Source: UBA11574 sp963752565
GTDB lineage: Bacteria; Desulfobacterota; Desulfobacteria; Desulfobacterales; UBA11574
Direction: 5' to 3'
Length of the DNA stretch: 64,000 nt
Assembly (NCBI GenBank): GCA_963752565.1
Contig: CAVVZC010000006.1
Location: 310,001-374,000, forward strand
The notes under the pieces were generated by a model. The model ran no database searches. It had not been told where the DNA came from and saw only the letters and a list, made by a program, of their open reading frames with translations. How positions within the stretch are numbered: position 1 is the first letter of the stretch; each line of letters starts with the position of its first letter. Position numbers and translations under genes: made by a program. Shown here one piece after another: positions 9,194 to 17,730 of the stretch.

Positions 9194-9991
9194 ATGTCGA
9201 TTATTACACTCCTTACAGACTTTGGCACTGAAGATGCCTATGTCGGTGTCATGAAAGGTGCAATCCTTTCTATAAACCCTTCTGCCGTAGTGGTTGATGT
9301 CTGTCATTATATCGATCCACAGGATTTGATCGAAGCTGCCTATCTCATCAAATCTTCATATAGATATTTTCCCAAAGGCACGGTACATATTACTGTTGTA
9401 GATCCAGGGGTCGGCGGGAACCGTTCAATTGTTGCCGTTAAATTGTTGGGTCATATTTTCCTTGCACCTGATAATGGTGTTTTAACCCTTCTAATGGATG
9501 AAGGAGAGATTGACGCGATTGTTCGCCTCGAGAACACCCATTACTTCTTAAATTCCATCAGCCAGACCTTTCATGGACGGGATATTTTTGCGCCTGTTGG
9601 TTCCCACATATCCAAGGGTGTTCCCATTGAAAAATTAGGCCCACACCTGGGCACGCAAGATCTTATCCATTTGAGTATCCCTAAACCATATATTTCTAAT
9701 AAAGATGAACTTATAGGGACGATTATATCCATTGATCGATTTGGAAACTGTATTTCTAATATTAATGAACATTGTCTCAATAAATTTGTTAAGAACGGTT
9801 TTGAAAAAAGACTTGAAATCAAAATAGGTAACACTGTAATTAAAAGTTTATCCCGCAGCTATACAGACGTAGGACCGGGGTGTCCTCTTGCTATTATTGG
9901 GAGCTTTGGATACCTTGAAATTGCAATGAATTGTGGCAATGCCAGCCATCAGATAAACGTTGAAAAGGGAGACACCATTATTTTGGAATGA
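9194..9991 (+). CDS. SAM hydroxide adenosyltransferase (DUF62 family)
   Basis: This 265-residue protein belongs to the SAM hydrolase/adenosyl-halide synthase superfamily. Characterised non-halogenating members convert S-adenosylmethionine and water to adenosine and methionine. Signatures are LLTDFGTEDAYVGVMKG at the N-terminus, VDPGVGG near residue 74, APDNGVLTLL near 97, and a FHGRDIFAPVGSH segment near 130. The Asp-His-Arg set typical of the hydroxide-type enzymes appears present (the GRD and H residues of FHGRDIFAP). The gene sits just upstream of a bactofilin. Whether it salvages or disposes of SAM in this organism is unknown. Confidence 0.85.
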   Translation: MSIITLLTDFGTEDAYVGVMKGAILSINPSAVVVDVCHYIDPQDLIEAAYLIKSSYRYFPKGTVHITVVDPGVGGNRSIVAVKLLGHIFLAPDNGVLTLLMDEGEIDAIVRLENTHYFLNSISQTFHGRDIFAPVGSHISKGVPIEKLGPHLGTQDLIHLSIPKPYISNKDELIGTIISIDRFGNCISNINEHCLNKFVKNGFEKRLEIKIGNTVIKSLSRSYTDVGPGCPLAIIGSFGYLEIAMNCGNASHQINVEKGDTIILE

Positions 9992-10011
9992 ACTGTTGCA
10001 GGAGATAAATA

Positions 10012-10350
10012 GTGAAAAAAATATCGGAGGATTTTTCCATCATTGATAATGAATTAACGATAGATGGTACCGTCTCTACCACTGGAAGGATTATCGTCAA
10101 GGGTATTTTGAAAGGTACGGTTATTGGAAAAAATGTTGTCATTGCCGAAGAAGGAGCTGTTTATGCGAATGCAAAGGTTGCCAGCATGACCATCGGCGGA
10201 ACCTTTGAAGGGGAAATCAGAGCTTTGAAAAAATTGATCCTATTATCAACCGGAAAATGTACCGGTAAAGTTGTCTGTAAGGACTTAGTGATCGAAACCG
10301 GTGCAATTTTGAACGCCCAGGTAACTTGTCTCTCTGGTGAACCGGTATAG
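10012..10350 (+). CDS. Bactofilin (polymer-forming cytoskeletal protein)
   Basis: This is a short bactofilin of 112 residues starting with GTG behind an AGGAGA site. It contains the repetitive right-handed beta-helix pattern (DNELTIDGTVSTTGRIIVKGILKGTVIGKNVVIAEEGAVYANAKVASMTIGG in successive turns of Gly/Val/Ile). Bactofilins self-assemble into filaments and often scaffold cell-wall enzymes. No LytM peptidase is adjacent, which is the usual partner. The gene is probably co-transcribed with the upstream SAM hydrolase, since only 20 bases separate them. Confidence 0.85.
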   Translation: MKKISEDFSIIDNELTIDGTVSTTGRIIVKGILKGTVIGKNVVIAEEGAVYANAKVASMTIGGTFEGEIRALKKLILLSTGKCTGKVVCKDLVIETGAILNAQVTCLSGEPV

Positions 10351-10406
10351 ACATCCAAAACAAAGTAACGATGCTGTACCCTAATTGACATTGATTGGAC
10401 ATCATA

Positions 10407-11231
10407 ATGCTTAAAAAACTTATTTCCGGCGGGCAGACCGGTGCTGACCAGGCTGCTCTTGATGTTGCCATTAAGCTTGGAATTACATATGGTGGATGGA
10501 TACCCAAAGGGCGGATAACGGAAGTGGGCGTTTTAGATAGTAAATATAAGCTCAAGGAGATGGAAACCACCAACTATAATAAGCGGACCGAACAAAATGT
10601 CATTGATTCTGACGGCACCCTGATTATATCCCACGGCAGGCTCACCGGCGGATCAGATTATACCCGTGAAATGGCCCTTTTACATCATCGACCTTGGCTT
10701 CACATTGATCTGAACAAAACCGGTGCCTTTCAAGCTGCCGGAAAGATCAAATCATGGATCACCGAAAATGAAATTGAGGTTTTGAATGTAGCAGGATCCA
10801 GAGCGAGCAAGGATCCGGCTATTTATCAGGCCACAGTCGACATTATAGAAACTGTTTTTTATCTGGATCTTATCAATGACACCATACCCGCCTCTTTTGC
10901 CGTTACCCCCAAGCGTCGCGCTGAAATGGAAAAAGAAATCCTGCCTCAAACTGTTGAAGAGGCTACGGATAAACTTCTATCAAAACTGTCGCTGAGAGAT
11001 AAAACCATGATTGCTAATATTCCCATAGACAATGTGATGGACCTTTATCACTCGCTTGAGGAATATATGCAGAACGAAGTCAGTTTGTGGCTCACAAATG
11101 AATCGTTGTTAACATCATGTCGTTCGATATCCGGTGATAAACATTTGAGTGAACATGGCGCGTCTTTGATCATTGTTAAATTATTATGGGAAAAGCTTCA
11201 GAGAACCAATGTGCTGAAAATTGTGAGGTAG
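10407..11231 (+). CDS. SLOG-family YpsA-like protein fused to a DUF6794-like domain
   Basis: The ATG at 10407 gives a 274-residue protein. Residues 1-150 match the circularly permuted YpsA/putative molybdenum-carrier SLOG domain: KLISGGQTGADQAALDVA, GWIPKGR, RTEQNVIDSDGTLIISHG and LTGGSDYT. This Rossmann-like fold binds nucleotide-type ligands. Residues from about 165 form an alpha-helical domain (VEEATDKLLSKLSLRDKTMIAN onward, ending in a basic strand) that I recognise as DUF6794-like. The ligand is not known. An in-frame TTG 12 bases upstream is less likely as start. Confidence 0.65.
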   Translation: MLKKLISGGQTGADQAALDVAIKLGITYGGWIPKGRITEVGVLDSKYKLKEMETTNYNKRTEQNVIDSDGTLIISHGRLTGGSDYTREMALLHHRPWLHIDLNKTGAFQAAGKIKSWITENEIEVLNVAGSRASKDPAIYQATVDIIETVFYLDLINDTIPASFAVTPKRRAEMEKEILPQTVEEATDKLLSKLSLRDKTMIANIPIDNVMDLYHSLEEYMQNEVSLWLTNESLLTSCRSISGDKHLSEHGASLIIVKLLWEKLQRTNVLKIVR

Positions 11232-11270
11232 TTCTTTTCTCGTATTCCAGTATGACACAGGTATTGAATT

Positions 11271-11723
11271 ATGCCCCACATTATTTTTGTATGTACCGGT
11301 AACATATGCCGAAGCCCCATGGCAGAAGGTTTTATGCTGCACAAATGCAAGGAAATGGGCCGTCATGATCTGACGGTTTCATCCATGGGAATTCACGGAC
11401 TAAATGATTATCCAGCTACCGAGTATGCCCAAAAAGTCTGTGAAACAGACGGATTTGACATCTCATCTCACAAGGCACGATATCTGGTAGGAGATGAACT
11501 GCAAAAGGCTGATCTTATTTTATGCATGGAACCTGTTCACAAAAAATTCGTGCAGACCTTTTTCCCTTGGCTTCATAAAAAAGTCTTTCTTCTTGGGGCC
11601 TGGCCTGAAAAACAAACTCGAAAAAGTTCCATCAAAGATCCCATGGGCGGTTCGCACAAAAAATACCAAGAGGTGTTCAGCCTTATCAAAACCCATATTG
11701 AACGCATTATTCCTTTGCTATAG
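11271..11723 (+). CDS. Low-molecular-weight protein-tyrosine phosphatase
   Basis: The 150-residue protein carries the P-loop C8-TGNIC-R14-S15 near the N-terminus and the general-acid loop KDPMGG near residue 124. Both are diagnostic of low-molecular-weight phosphotyrosine phosphatases (also the arsenate reductase fold). The DP motif and the absence of redox Cys pairs typical of ArsC favour a phosphatase. A substrate kinase is not encoded nearby. It is followed closely by an aminotransferase gene. Confidence 0.85.
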   Translation: MPHIIFVCTGNICRSPMAEGFMLHKCKEMGRHDLTVSSMGIHGLNDYPATEYAQKVCETDGFDISSHKARYLVGDELQKADLILCMEPVHKKFVQTFFPWLHKKVFLLGAWPEKQTRKSSIKDPMGGSHKKYQEVFSLIKTHIERIIPLL

Positions 11724-11764
11724 ATAATAAGTAACGCGGTTTGGAAAAGTTTAAAAAATACACC

Positions 11765-12907
11765 ATGAAATTACAATCAAAACTTCCGGATGTCGGTGTC
11801 ACCATTTTCACGATCATGTCGAAGCTGGCGAACGACCATAATGCCATAAATCTTTCCCAGGGTTTTCCGGATTTCGATGTTCACCCGGATCTCGTGGCCC
11901 TGGTCGACAAATTTATGCGCTCCGGACACAACCAGTATGCGCCCATGCAGGGTGTACGGGCACTGCGAGAACGAATTGCGGACAAGGTCCGGGATCTGTA
12001 CCATGCCGGATATGATCCTGATTCTGAAATTACCGTGACATCCGGCGCAACAGAGGCATTGTTTGCAGCCATTAGCGCCGTTGTTCATCGCGGGGATGAA
12101 GTGATCGTTCTTGAACCGGCCTTTGACTCGTATGTGCCGGCAATTAAGCTCAATGGCGGCATCCCCGTTTATGTCGAATACAAATTCCCAGATTACCGAA
12201 TCGACTGGGATGATGTCAGAAATGTTCTGTCTTCTAAAACCAGGCTCATTATCCTGAATTCACCCCATAATCCCACAGGTGCCGTATTTACGGATACAGA
12301 CATATCCGAACTTAAAAATATTTTACAGGATACGAACGTGCTCATTTTGAGTGATGAGGTTTACGAACATATTATTTTTGACGGTGTAAGGCATGAAAGT
12401 ATCGCTCGGCATCCTGAGCTTGTTGAAAGAAGCTTTGTGATCAGTTCCTTTGGAAAAACCTACCACACCACCGGCTGGAAAATCGGATACTGCCTGGCAC
12501 CGGCACCGCTATCGAAAGAATTCCAAAGGGTTCACCAGTTTTTAACATTTGCATCTAACACGCCGATTCAGTATGCTTATTCCCAATTCATGAAAAACAA
12601 GGGTGTTTATTTGAACCTTTCGGCATTTTACCAGCAAAAAAGAGATAAATTTTTATCGCTCATTAAAAATTCGCGGTTTAAAGCCTTGCCCTGCCGAGGC
12701 ACTTACTTTCAGATGCTGGATTATTCCGCAATTTCCGATGAATCCGATGTCGAATTCTCAAAAAGACTAACCATAGAGCATGGTGTGGCGTCCATTCCAC
12801 CTTCTGTTTTTTACCACCATCAAGTTGATCATAAAGTACTTCGATTCTGTTTTGCCAAAAAAGATGGAACGCTAGAAAAAGCTGTGGAGAGATTATGCAA
12901 GATTTAA
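11765..12907 (+). CDS. PLP-dependent aminotransferase, methionine-aminotransferase (YbdL/MtnE-like)
   Basis: This class I/II aminotransferase of 380 residues starts at ATG 11765 (MKLQSKLPDVGVTIFTIMSK), the usual start for this subgroup; a TTG 24 bases earlier is less likely. It shows INLSQGFPDFD, the substrate-recognition NQYAPMQGVRALRERIA, the NSPHNPTGAVFT motif, the PLP-binding DEVYEHIIFDG, and the Schiff-base Lys in SSFGKTYHTTGWKIGY. Its 3' end overlaps the next gene by 13 bases. That gene is an omega-amidase, and this pairing is known to deaminate methionine or glutamine-type donors and then hydrolyse the resulting alpha-ketoacid amide. Confidence 0.88.
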   Translation: MKLQSKLPDVGVTIFTIMSKLANDHNAINLSQGFPDFDVHPDLVALVDKFMRSGHNQYAPMQGVRALRERIADKVRDLYHAGYDPDSEITVTSGATEALFAAISAVVHRGDEVIVLEPAFDSYVPAIKLNGGIPVYVEYKFPDYRIDWDDVRNVLSSKTRLIILNSPHNPTGAVFTDTDISELKNILQDTNVLILSDEVYEHIIFDGVRHESIARHPELVERSFVISSFGKTYHTTGWKIGYCLAPAPLSKEFQRVHQFLTFASNTPIQYAYSQFMKNKGVYLNLSAFYQQKRDKFLSLIKNSRFKALPCRGTYFQMLDYSAISDESDVEFSKRLTIEHGVASIPPSVFYHHQVDHKVLRFCFAKKDGTLEKAVERLCKI

Positions 12908-13677
12908 AAGTTACACTGATTCAGAGCGAACTGGTCTGGGAAGATATTGCATCAAATTTAATCGAGTTTGATAACAAAATAAATGCCATTGAAGAAGACA
13001 CCCATCTCATCGTGCTGCCGGAGATGTTTTCCACGGGCTTTACCATGAATGCCGCTGCCCTGGCCCAGGACATGAAAGGTTCTGCGATCAAATGGGTCAT
13101 AGAAAAGTCAGCAGAAAAGAATGTAGATATGGTCGGAAGCATCATCGCCGATGACGGCGGCAAATTTTTCAACCGGTTGGTCTGGGCCAAACCCAACGGT
13201 GAAATCTTCACCTATGACAAAAAACACCTCTTTCGGATGGCGGGAGAAGAAAAAATATACAGCGCCGGCACTAAAAATATTACGGTTGAGCTGAACGGCT
13301 GGAGGATCAGACCCTTTATTTGTTACGACCTTCGCTTTCCGATCTGGACACGAAATATTGCGAACCAGTTTGATGCAGCCATATTCATCGCCAACTGGCC
13401 TGAAAGACGCTCAGCCCACTGGAAAGCCCTCTTGCAGGCCAGAGCCATTGAAAACCAGTGCTACATGATCGGCGTCAACCGTGTCGGAACAGATGGAAAC
13501 GGCCTGACTTACAGTGGAGATTCGTCCATCATCGATCCTTGGGGTACCATTATTTTTCAAAAAAGCCATCAGGCATGTACATATACCAACGAGCTGTCCT
13601 ATGAAATACTGCAAAAGTCCAGAGAAACTTTTCCGGTCTGGATGGATGCGGATAATGATATCATCCGCTCACCTTAA
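12895..13677 (+). CDS. Omega-amidase, carbon-nitrogen hydrolase (YafV-like)
   Basis: This nitrilase-superfamily amidase of 260 residues has the Glu-Lys-Cys triad: E43 in LPEMFSTGF, K110 in YDKKHLF and C143 in FICYDLRFPIW. The AGEEKIYSAG segment is typical of YafV/Nit2-type omega-amidases, which hydrolyse alpha-ketoglutaramate and alpha-ketosuccinamate. Translation is probably coupled to the overlapping aminotransferase, suggesting a methionine-salvage or glutamine-transamination module. Its stop codon overlaps the end of a convergent small gene. Confidence 0.88.
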   Translation: MQDLKVTLIQSELVWEDIASNLIEFDNKINAIEEDTHLIVLPEMFSTGFTMNAAALAQDMKGSAIKWVIEKSAEKNVDMVGSIIADDGGKFFNRLVWAKPNGEIFTYDKKHLFRMAGEEKIYSAGTKNITVELNGWRIRPFICYDLRFPIWTRNIANQFDAAIFIANWPERRSAHWKALLQARAIENQCYMIGVNRVGTDGNGLTYSGDSSIIDPWGTIIFQKSHQACTYTNELSYEILQKSRETFPVWMDADNDIIRSP

Positions 13678-14010
13678 TTCCCATTCAACTTGATCAAAGA
13701 TGTCCTCAATCTGATACAACGTCTTGTCGGCTTTGGCCAAGTCCCAATCCGCAATATGTTCTTCAACTTCCTTGTGAAGCTTACGGAGTTCGTCTTTGTG
13801 CTTAAGTAAAATCTTTCTAAAAGGCGGATTTCCCTCCAGCTCGTAAAGGAGTTTGTCCAGCCTTCCAAGGATGTCAAAGAAAGAGGGTCCCTCCTCTACC
13901 CATGCCTCATGGATATAACTCAGGCCTTGGGCAATCTTGGGATAATCCGCTTTCAGGTCCTTTTTGTAATACGGACGAACGCGGACTGTCAATTGCATGG
14001 TTTTGCTCAT
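13669..14010 (-). CDS. Conserved-looking small protein of unknown function
   Basis: I do not recognise this 113-residue protein. The ATG at 14010 is preceded by AAGGAG, so it is preferred over an ATG 42 bases further upstream. It is highly charged and helical, with a conserved-looking start (MSKTMQLTVRVRPYYKKDLKADYPKIAQGL) and heptad-like Leu/Ile spacing later (LRKLHKEVEEHIADW). There is no signal peptide or membrane segment. Its end overlaps the amidase gene tail-to-tail by nine bases. Confidence 0.6.
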   Translation of the reverse strand: MSKTMQLTVRVRPYYKKDLKADYPKIAQGLSYIHEAWVEEGPSFFDILGRLDKLLYELEGNPPFRKILLKHKDELRKLHKEVEEHIADWDLAKADKTLYQIEDIFDQVEWELR

Positions 14011-14079
14011 GTGCGTTGTTCTCCTTTCTGTCTTTGACAAAAAATCGCTCAACTCAGGTTTAACTTAATCGAGCCTCGG

Positions 14080-14340
14080 GGTGTTTTTCTTCTAAATCCT
14101 TGAATATAGCGGAATGGATGATCTTTTTTTAAATCGGATGCTGTTTGAGTGGCTTAGGGATCGTTAGAAAGAACAGGCGCATGCCGTAATCGTATCTTTA
14201 AAAGAAATTTTAAGATGGCGCTGCGAACCTATTGATTTTTAAAAGATAGTTTCCTGTTCTTTTTTACGATCCCTTGCCACGAGTTCATGCGGTTTAAAAA
14301 AAGGTTATCCATGTAGCGGCTATTTATAAAAACACCCCGC
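14080..14340. repeat. Large imperfect palindrome (about 260 bp) with 90-base arms
   Basis: The left arm 14080-14177 and right arm 14253-14340 are inverted copies. They share CGGGGTGTTTTT / AAAAACACCCCG at the outer ends, a TTTTTTTAAA-rich block, GGGATCGT, and AAGAACAGG / CCTGTTCTT next to the centre. The centre (14178-14252) has a smaller ATCTTTAAAA / TTTTAAAAGAT palindrome. No open frame of note is inside. This looks like a small non-autonomous mobile element or a remnant of one. Confidence 0.7.
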
Positions 14341-14446
14341 CCCCTCACTTAATCAAAGGAAATTATTTTTTCCGTCAATAAGATTATACGAACAAATTTC
14401 ATTTATTATCAATAAAAATAAATGGACGAACCCGAGGGATTCAATA

Positions 14447-14475
14447 TTGACATACAAACCTTACTTTCCTATAAT
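14447..14475 (+). promoter_or_regulatory. Consensus sigma-70 promoter for the HerA-like gene
   Basis: TTGACA at 14447-14452 and TATAAT at 14470-14475 are perfect consensus boxes separated by 17 bases. They lie 72 bases before the ATG at 14547, so transcription should start near 14482. This is the strongest housekeeping promoter visible in the window. Confidence 0.85.
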
Positions 14476-14546
14476 TTTAAATACGTTCACTACAAAAGCG
14501 AATTGTAATCAGTATTAACGGATGATCTTTTGGTGGAGGGTGATCA

Positions 14547-16979
14547 ATGAAAAATAACTACGAGAAACTCGGCGCCTTTTATCTCGGCAAGGAATATGAT
14601 CTGACTTCCCGAACGCTTAAAGAAGATCTGATACTCTATGACTCCAAAGACCTAAATACTCATGCGGTCATCATCGGCATGACCGGCAGCGGAAAAACCG
14701 GACTGGGAATCGGCATTTTGGAAGAGGCTTTGATCGACAATATTCCTATTATTGCCATCGACCCCAAAGGAGACCTGCCAAACTTGCTGTTGAACTTTCC
14801 AGATCTTAGTCCTGAAGATTTCCGACCCTGGGTGAACGCTCAGGATGCCCTGAATCAGGGTCTTACCATAGATCAATTCGCAGCAAAGCAGGCTGAAACC
14901 TGGCGAAAAGGCCTCGCCGACTGGGGTCAAGAACCGGATCGCATCGCCCGCCTGAAGGCCGCAGCCGATTTTGCCGTTTACACTCCTGGAAGCCATGCAG
15001 GGCTCACGGTGAGCGTTCTAAGATCCTTTTCGCCGCCTACCTCTGCGACTCTTGGAGACCCCGACCTGCTTCGTGAACGGATCCAAACGACGGCCACAAG
15101 CCTTCTCGGGCTTTTGGGTATTGAAGCCGATCCCATTATCAGCCGGGAACACATATTGCTATCCAACATTTTTGAAACTGTTTGGTCAGAGGCCAAGAGC
15201 CTCGACCTGGCTGGACTGATCCACACCATACAGGCACCGCCTTTTGAACGTATTGGGGTGATGGATCTGGAATCCTTCTATCCTGCCAAGGAACGTTTTG
15301 CCCTGGCCATGCGGATGAACAACCTTCTCGCATCGCCGGGTTTTGAATCCTGGCTGGAAGGCGACCCACTCAATATCGGACAGATGCTGTATACCGCACA
15401 AGGCAAACCCCGGGCTTCCATTTTCACCATTAGCCATCTTTCCGATCCCGAACGAATGTTTTTCGTTTCCATGCTGCTCAACGAGATTTTAGGATGGATG
15501 CGTACGCAGCCCGGTACGTCCAGCTTGCGTGCCATTTTGTATATGGATGAAATTTTTGGCTATTTTCCTCCGGTGGGCAATCCGCCGTCCAAGACGCCTC
15601 TTTTGACGCTGTTAAAGCAGGCCCGAGCATTTGGACTGGGCGTTGTACTGTCTACCCAAAATCCGGTTGATCTAGACTATAAAGGGCTTGCCAATACCGG
15701 TACATGGTTCATTGGTCGTCTCCAGACCGAGCGTGACAAGGGACGTGTTCTGGAGGGCCTTGAAGGCGCTGCTGCGGGCAGCGGATTCGATCGCAGCCGA
15801 ATGGAAGAGATACTGGCCGGCTTGGGAAAGCGGGTATTTCTTTTGCATAACGTGCACGAGAATGAACCTGCGATTTTCCAAACCCGCTGGGTCCTGTCCT
15901 ATTTGCGGGGGCCCATGACCAGGGAACAAATCAAGGTTCTTATGGCCCAAAGAAAAAGCCTGACAACGACCGGCGCCAAAGTATCTGCCTTCCCAGAAGC
16001 CGCGGACCCTTTTAAATCTTCTCTGCCTGTCCGGACGGCAGAAGGACCGCCGGTGGTGCCCCCGGGGATCGACACATTTTATCTGGCCGCATCCGGTGCC
16101 GGGCATGGCGTTGTATACTCTCCTGCTGTGGTCGGCCGCATGGACATTCACTATTCTAACGCCAAGTATAAGGTAGGTACCACCGAGACACTGGCACTTG
16201 CGGCCCAGTTGGAAGAGGGCCCTGTTGCTCTGGACTGGGACAGCGCCGTTGAGTTTGACCCGATAGCCTTTGAGGCCACGCCGATGACAGGTGGAGAATA
16301 TGTCGGTCTGCCAACAGCCGCACAAAACGTATCCAACTACCGCAAGTGGAACAAGGATCTCTTACGCTGGGTTCGCCAAAACCGGCCGCTGGTACTTTTG
16401 CGTTCCAAGAGTTTTGGTATGGTTAGCCAATTGGGTGAATCCGAAGGTGAGTTTCGCTTGCAGTTGGCACAGGTAATGCGTGAAAAGCGTGATCTGGAAG
16501 TTGAGAAGCTGCGCAAAAAATACAATAAGCGATTCACCACGCTCAAAGATCGTCTAATGCGCGCAGAACAGGCTATAGCCAGAGAAGATGAACAGGCCAA
16601 AGCCAGCAAAATGCAAACCGCGATATCCTTTGGTACCGCTATTCTTGGCGCTTTTTTAGGCCGTAAAGCTGTGAGTGTCACATCGGCCTCACGGGTTGGA
16701 ACTGCCATGAGATCCGCCAGCCGTGTTCAAAAAGAAAAAATGGATGTGGCCAGGGCCAAAGAGAGGGCTGAGGCGGTCCGCCTGCAATTATCTGAACTCG
16801 ACGAGCGACTGCAGGAGGATATTGATGCCATAGAGTTCTCCATGGATGCTGAATCCGAAGAACTTGAAGAAATCAGTATAAAGCCAAAGAGTACGGATAT
16901 TACTTTAGAAATTTTCGGATTGGCCTGGATGCCTTTTAGAAAGAATGCGGGCGGCGGACTGAGCCCTGACTGGGGCTAA
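14547..16979 (+). CDS. HerA/VirB4-like ATPase with helicase HerA domain (DUF853/DUF87 type)
   Basis: This 810-residue ATPase of the HerA-FtsK superfamily has Walker A GMTGSGKT at residues 44-51, followed by AIDPKGDLPNLLL. Walker B is LRAILYMDEIFGYFPP near residue 335, and LGVVLSTQNPVDLDYKGL with a nearby conserved Arg (GRLQTERDKGRV) provides the sensor region. The last 250 residues contain a charged coiled-coil (about 640-680), a short Gly/Ala-rich hydrophobic stretch (TAISFGTAILGAFLGRKAV) and a second helical segment. Related proteins pump or process DNA or act in defence, but no nuclease (NurA) or defence partner is adjacent. The GGAGGG ribosome site supports the start. Its exact role is unknown. 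Confidence 0.75.
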   Translation: MKNNYEKLGAFYLGKEYDLTSRTLKEDLILYDSKDLNTHAVIIGMTGSGKTGLGIGILEEALIDNIPIIAIDPKGDLPNLLLNFPDLSPEDFRPWVNAQDALNQGLTIDQFAAKQAETWRKGLADWGQEPDRIARLKAAADFAVYTPGSHAGLTVSVLRSFSPPTSATLGDPDLLRERIQTTATSLLGLLGIEADPIISREHILLSNIFETVWSEAKSLDLAGLIHTIQAPPFERIGVMDLESFYPAKERFALAMRMNNLLASPGFESWLEGDPLNIGQMLYTAQGKPRASIFTISHLSDPERMFFVSMLLNEILGWMRTQPGTSSLRAILYMDEIFGYFPPVGNPPSKTPLLTLLKQARAFGLGVVLSTQNPVDLDYKGLANTGTWFIGRLQTERDKGRVLEGLEGAAAGSGFDRSRMEEILAGLGKRVFLLHNVHENEPAIFQTRWVLSYLRGPMTREQIKVLMAQRKSLTTTGAKVSAFPEAADPFKSSLPVRTAEGPPVVPPGIDTFYLAASGAGHGVVYSPAVVGRMDIHYSNAKYKVGTTETLALAAQLEEGPVALDWDSAVEFDPIAFEATPMTGGEYVGLPTAAQNVSNYRKWNKDLLRWVRQNRPLVLLRSKSFGMVSQLGESEGEFRLQLAQVMREKRDLEVEKLRKKYNKRFTTLKDRLMRAEQAIAREDEQAKASKMQTAISFGTAILGAFLGRKAVSVTSASRVGTAMRSASRVQKEKMDVARAKERAEAVRLQLSELDERLQEDIDAIEFSMDAESEELEEISIKPKSTDITLEIFGLAWMPFRKNAGGGLSPDWG

Positions 16980-16990
16980 CCAAAATTTAA

Positions 16991-17009
16991 AGAAGCTGTT
17001 TCAAAACCT
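16991..17009 (+). repeat. Solitary end related to the 32387-32534 palindrome
   Basis: AGAAGCTGTTTCAAAACCT matches 17 of 19 bases of the terminal repeat of the palindromic element at 32387-32534. No matching opposite end is visible nearby, so this is probably a remnant. It lies 12 bases after the HerA-like stop codon. Confidence 0.4.
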
Positions 17010-17028
17010 CCCGTTCGCTGGTTTGAAT

Positions 17029-17601
17029 TTACTTTTTGGAACTACGAGATGCGGAAAAACCCACTTCCGGCAATTCCCGCTGGGTTGCCAGGTCCAACGC
17101 AAAATAGTTTTGTTTTTCAAATCCGAATTTTATTGCGATAAATTTGGCAGGAAAAGATTCGATAAGTGTATTGAATCGGCCCACGTTACTGTTATATCGA
17201 TTTCTGGCCTTTTGGATATCCTCCTCAATCTCATTCAGGCTATTTTGAAGTTCGAGAAAATTCGCACTGGCTTTAAGATCCGGATACGCTTCAGCCAGAG
17301 CCAGAATTCCCCGGAGAGATTTTGAAATCTGACTTTCCTCTTCAACACGATTTAAAATACGGGTCGAACCGGCCAAATAATCGTTTTTTGTCTGAAAGAT
17401 TTTGGTTTCATGTTTCTCATACCTTTCAATTGCGCGAATCAAATTGGGAATCAAGTTAAAGCGACGCCTCAATGCAACGTCAATACCACTCCATGCTTCC
17501 TCAATCCTGTTTTTATACTTGATAAACCGGTTATAGGCGTTGATGAACCAGGCAATTGATACCAAAAGAATAAAAATAACGAGCATAATTATCGGTTGCA
17601 T
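17029..17601 (-). CDS. lemA: LemA family protein
   Basis: The ATG at 17601, behind AAAGGGG, gives a 190-residue LemA protein. One N-terminal membrane helix covers residues 4-22 (IIMLVIFILLVSIAWFI), followed by the family signature YNRFIKYKNRIEEAWSGIDVALRRRFNLIPNLI. A long four-helix bundle follows with RYNSNVGRFNTLIESFPAKFIA. LemA proteins are membrane-anchored with the N-terminus outside; their biochemical role is not settled. The usual neighbour, a TPM-domain protein, is absent. Its stop lies close after the convergent HerA-like gene. Confidence 0.9.
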   Translation of the reverse strand: MQPIIMLVIFILLVSIAWFINAYNRFIKYKNRIEEAWSGIDVALRRRFNLIPNLIRAIERYEKHETKIFQTKNDYLAGSTRILNRVEEESQISKSLRGILALAEAYPDLKASANFLELQNSLNEIEEDIQKARNRYNSNVGRFNTLIESFPAKFIAIKFGFEKQNYFALDLATQRELPEVGFSASRSSKK

Positions 17602-17730
17602 GACGACCCCTTTCTTAACGCAAGGCCACATCAGTTTGCCTTGCACCCCAAAAACCGTTGACCGATATTCGAGGGTGGCTGATCAGCCGATCCTTAACAT
17701 AATGGGACACACCATCTCCCGCTTTGGAAA

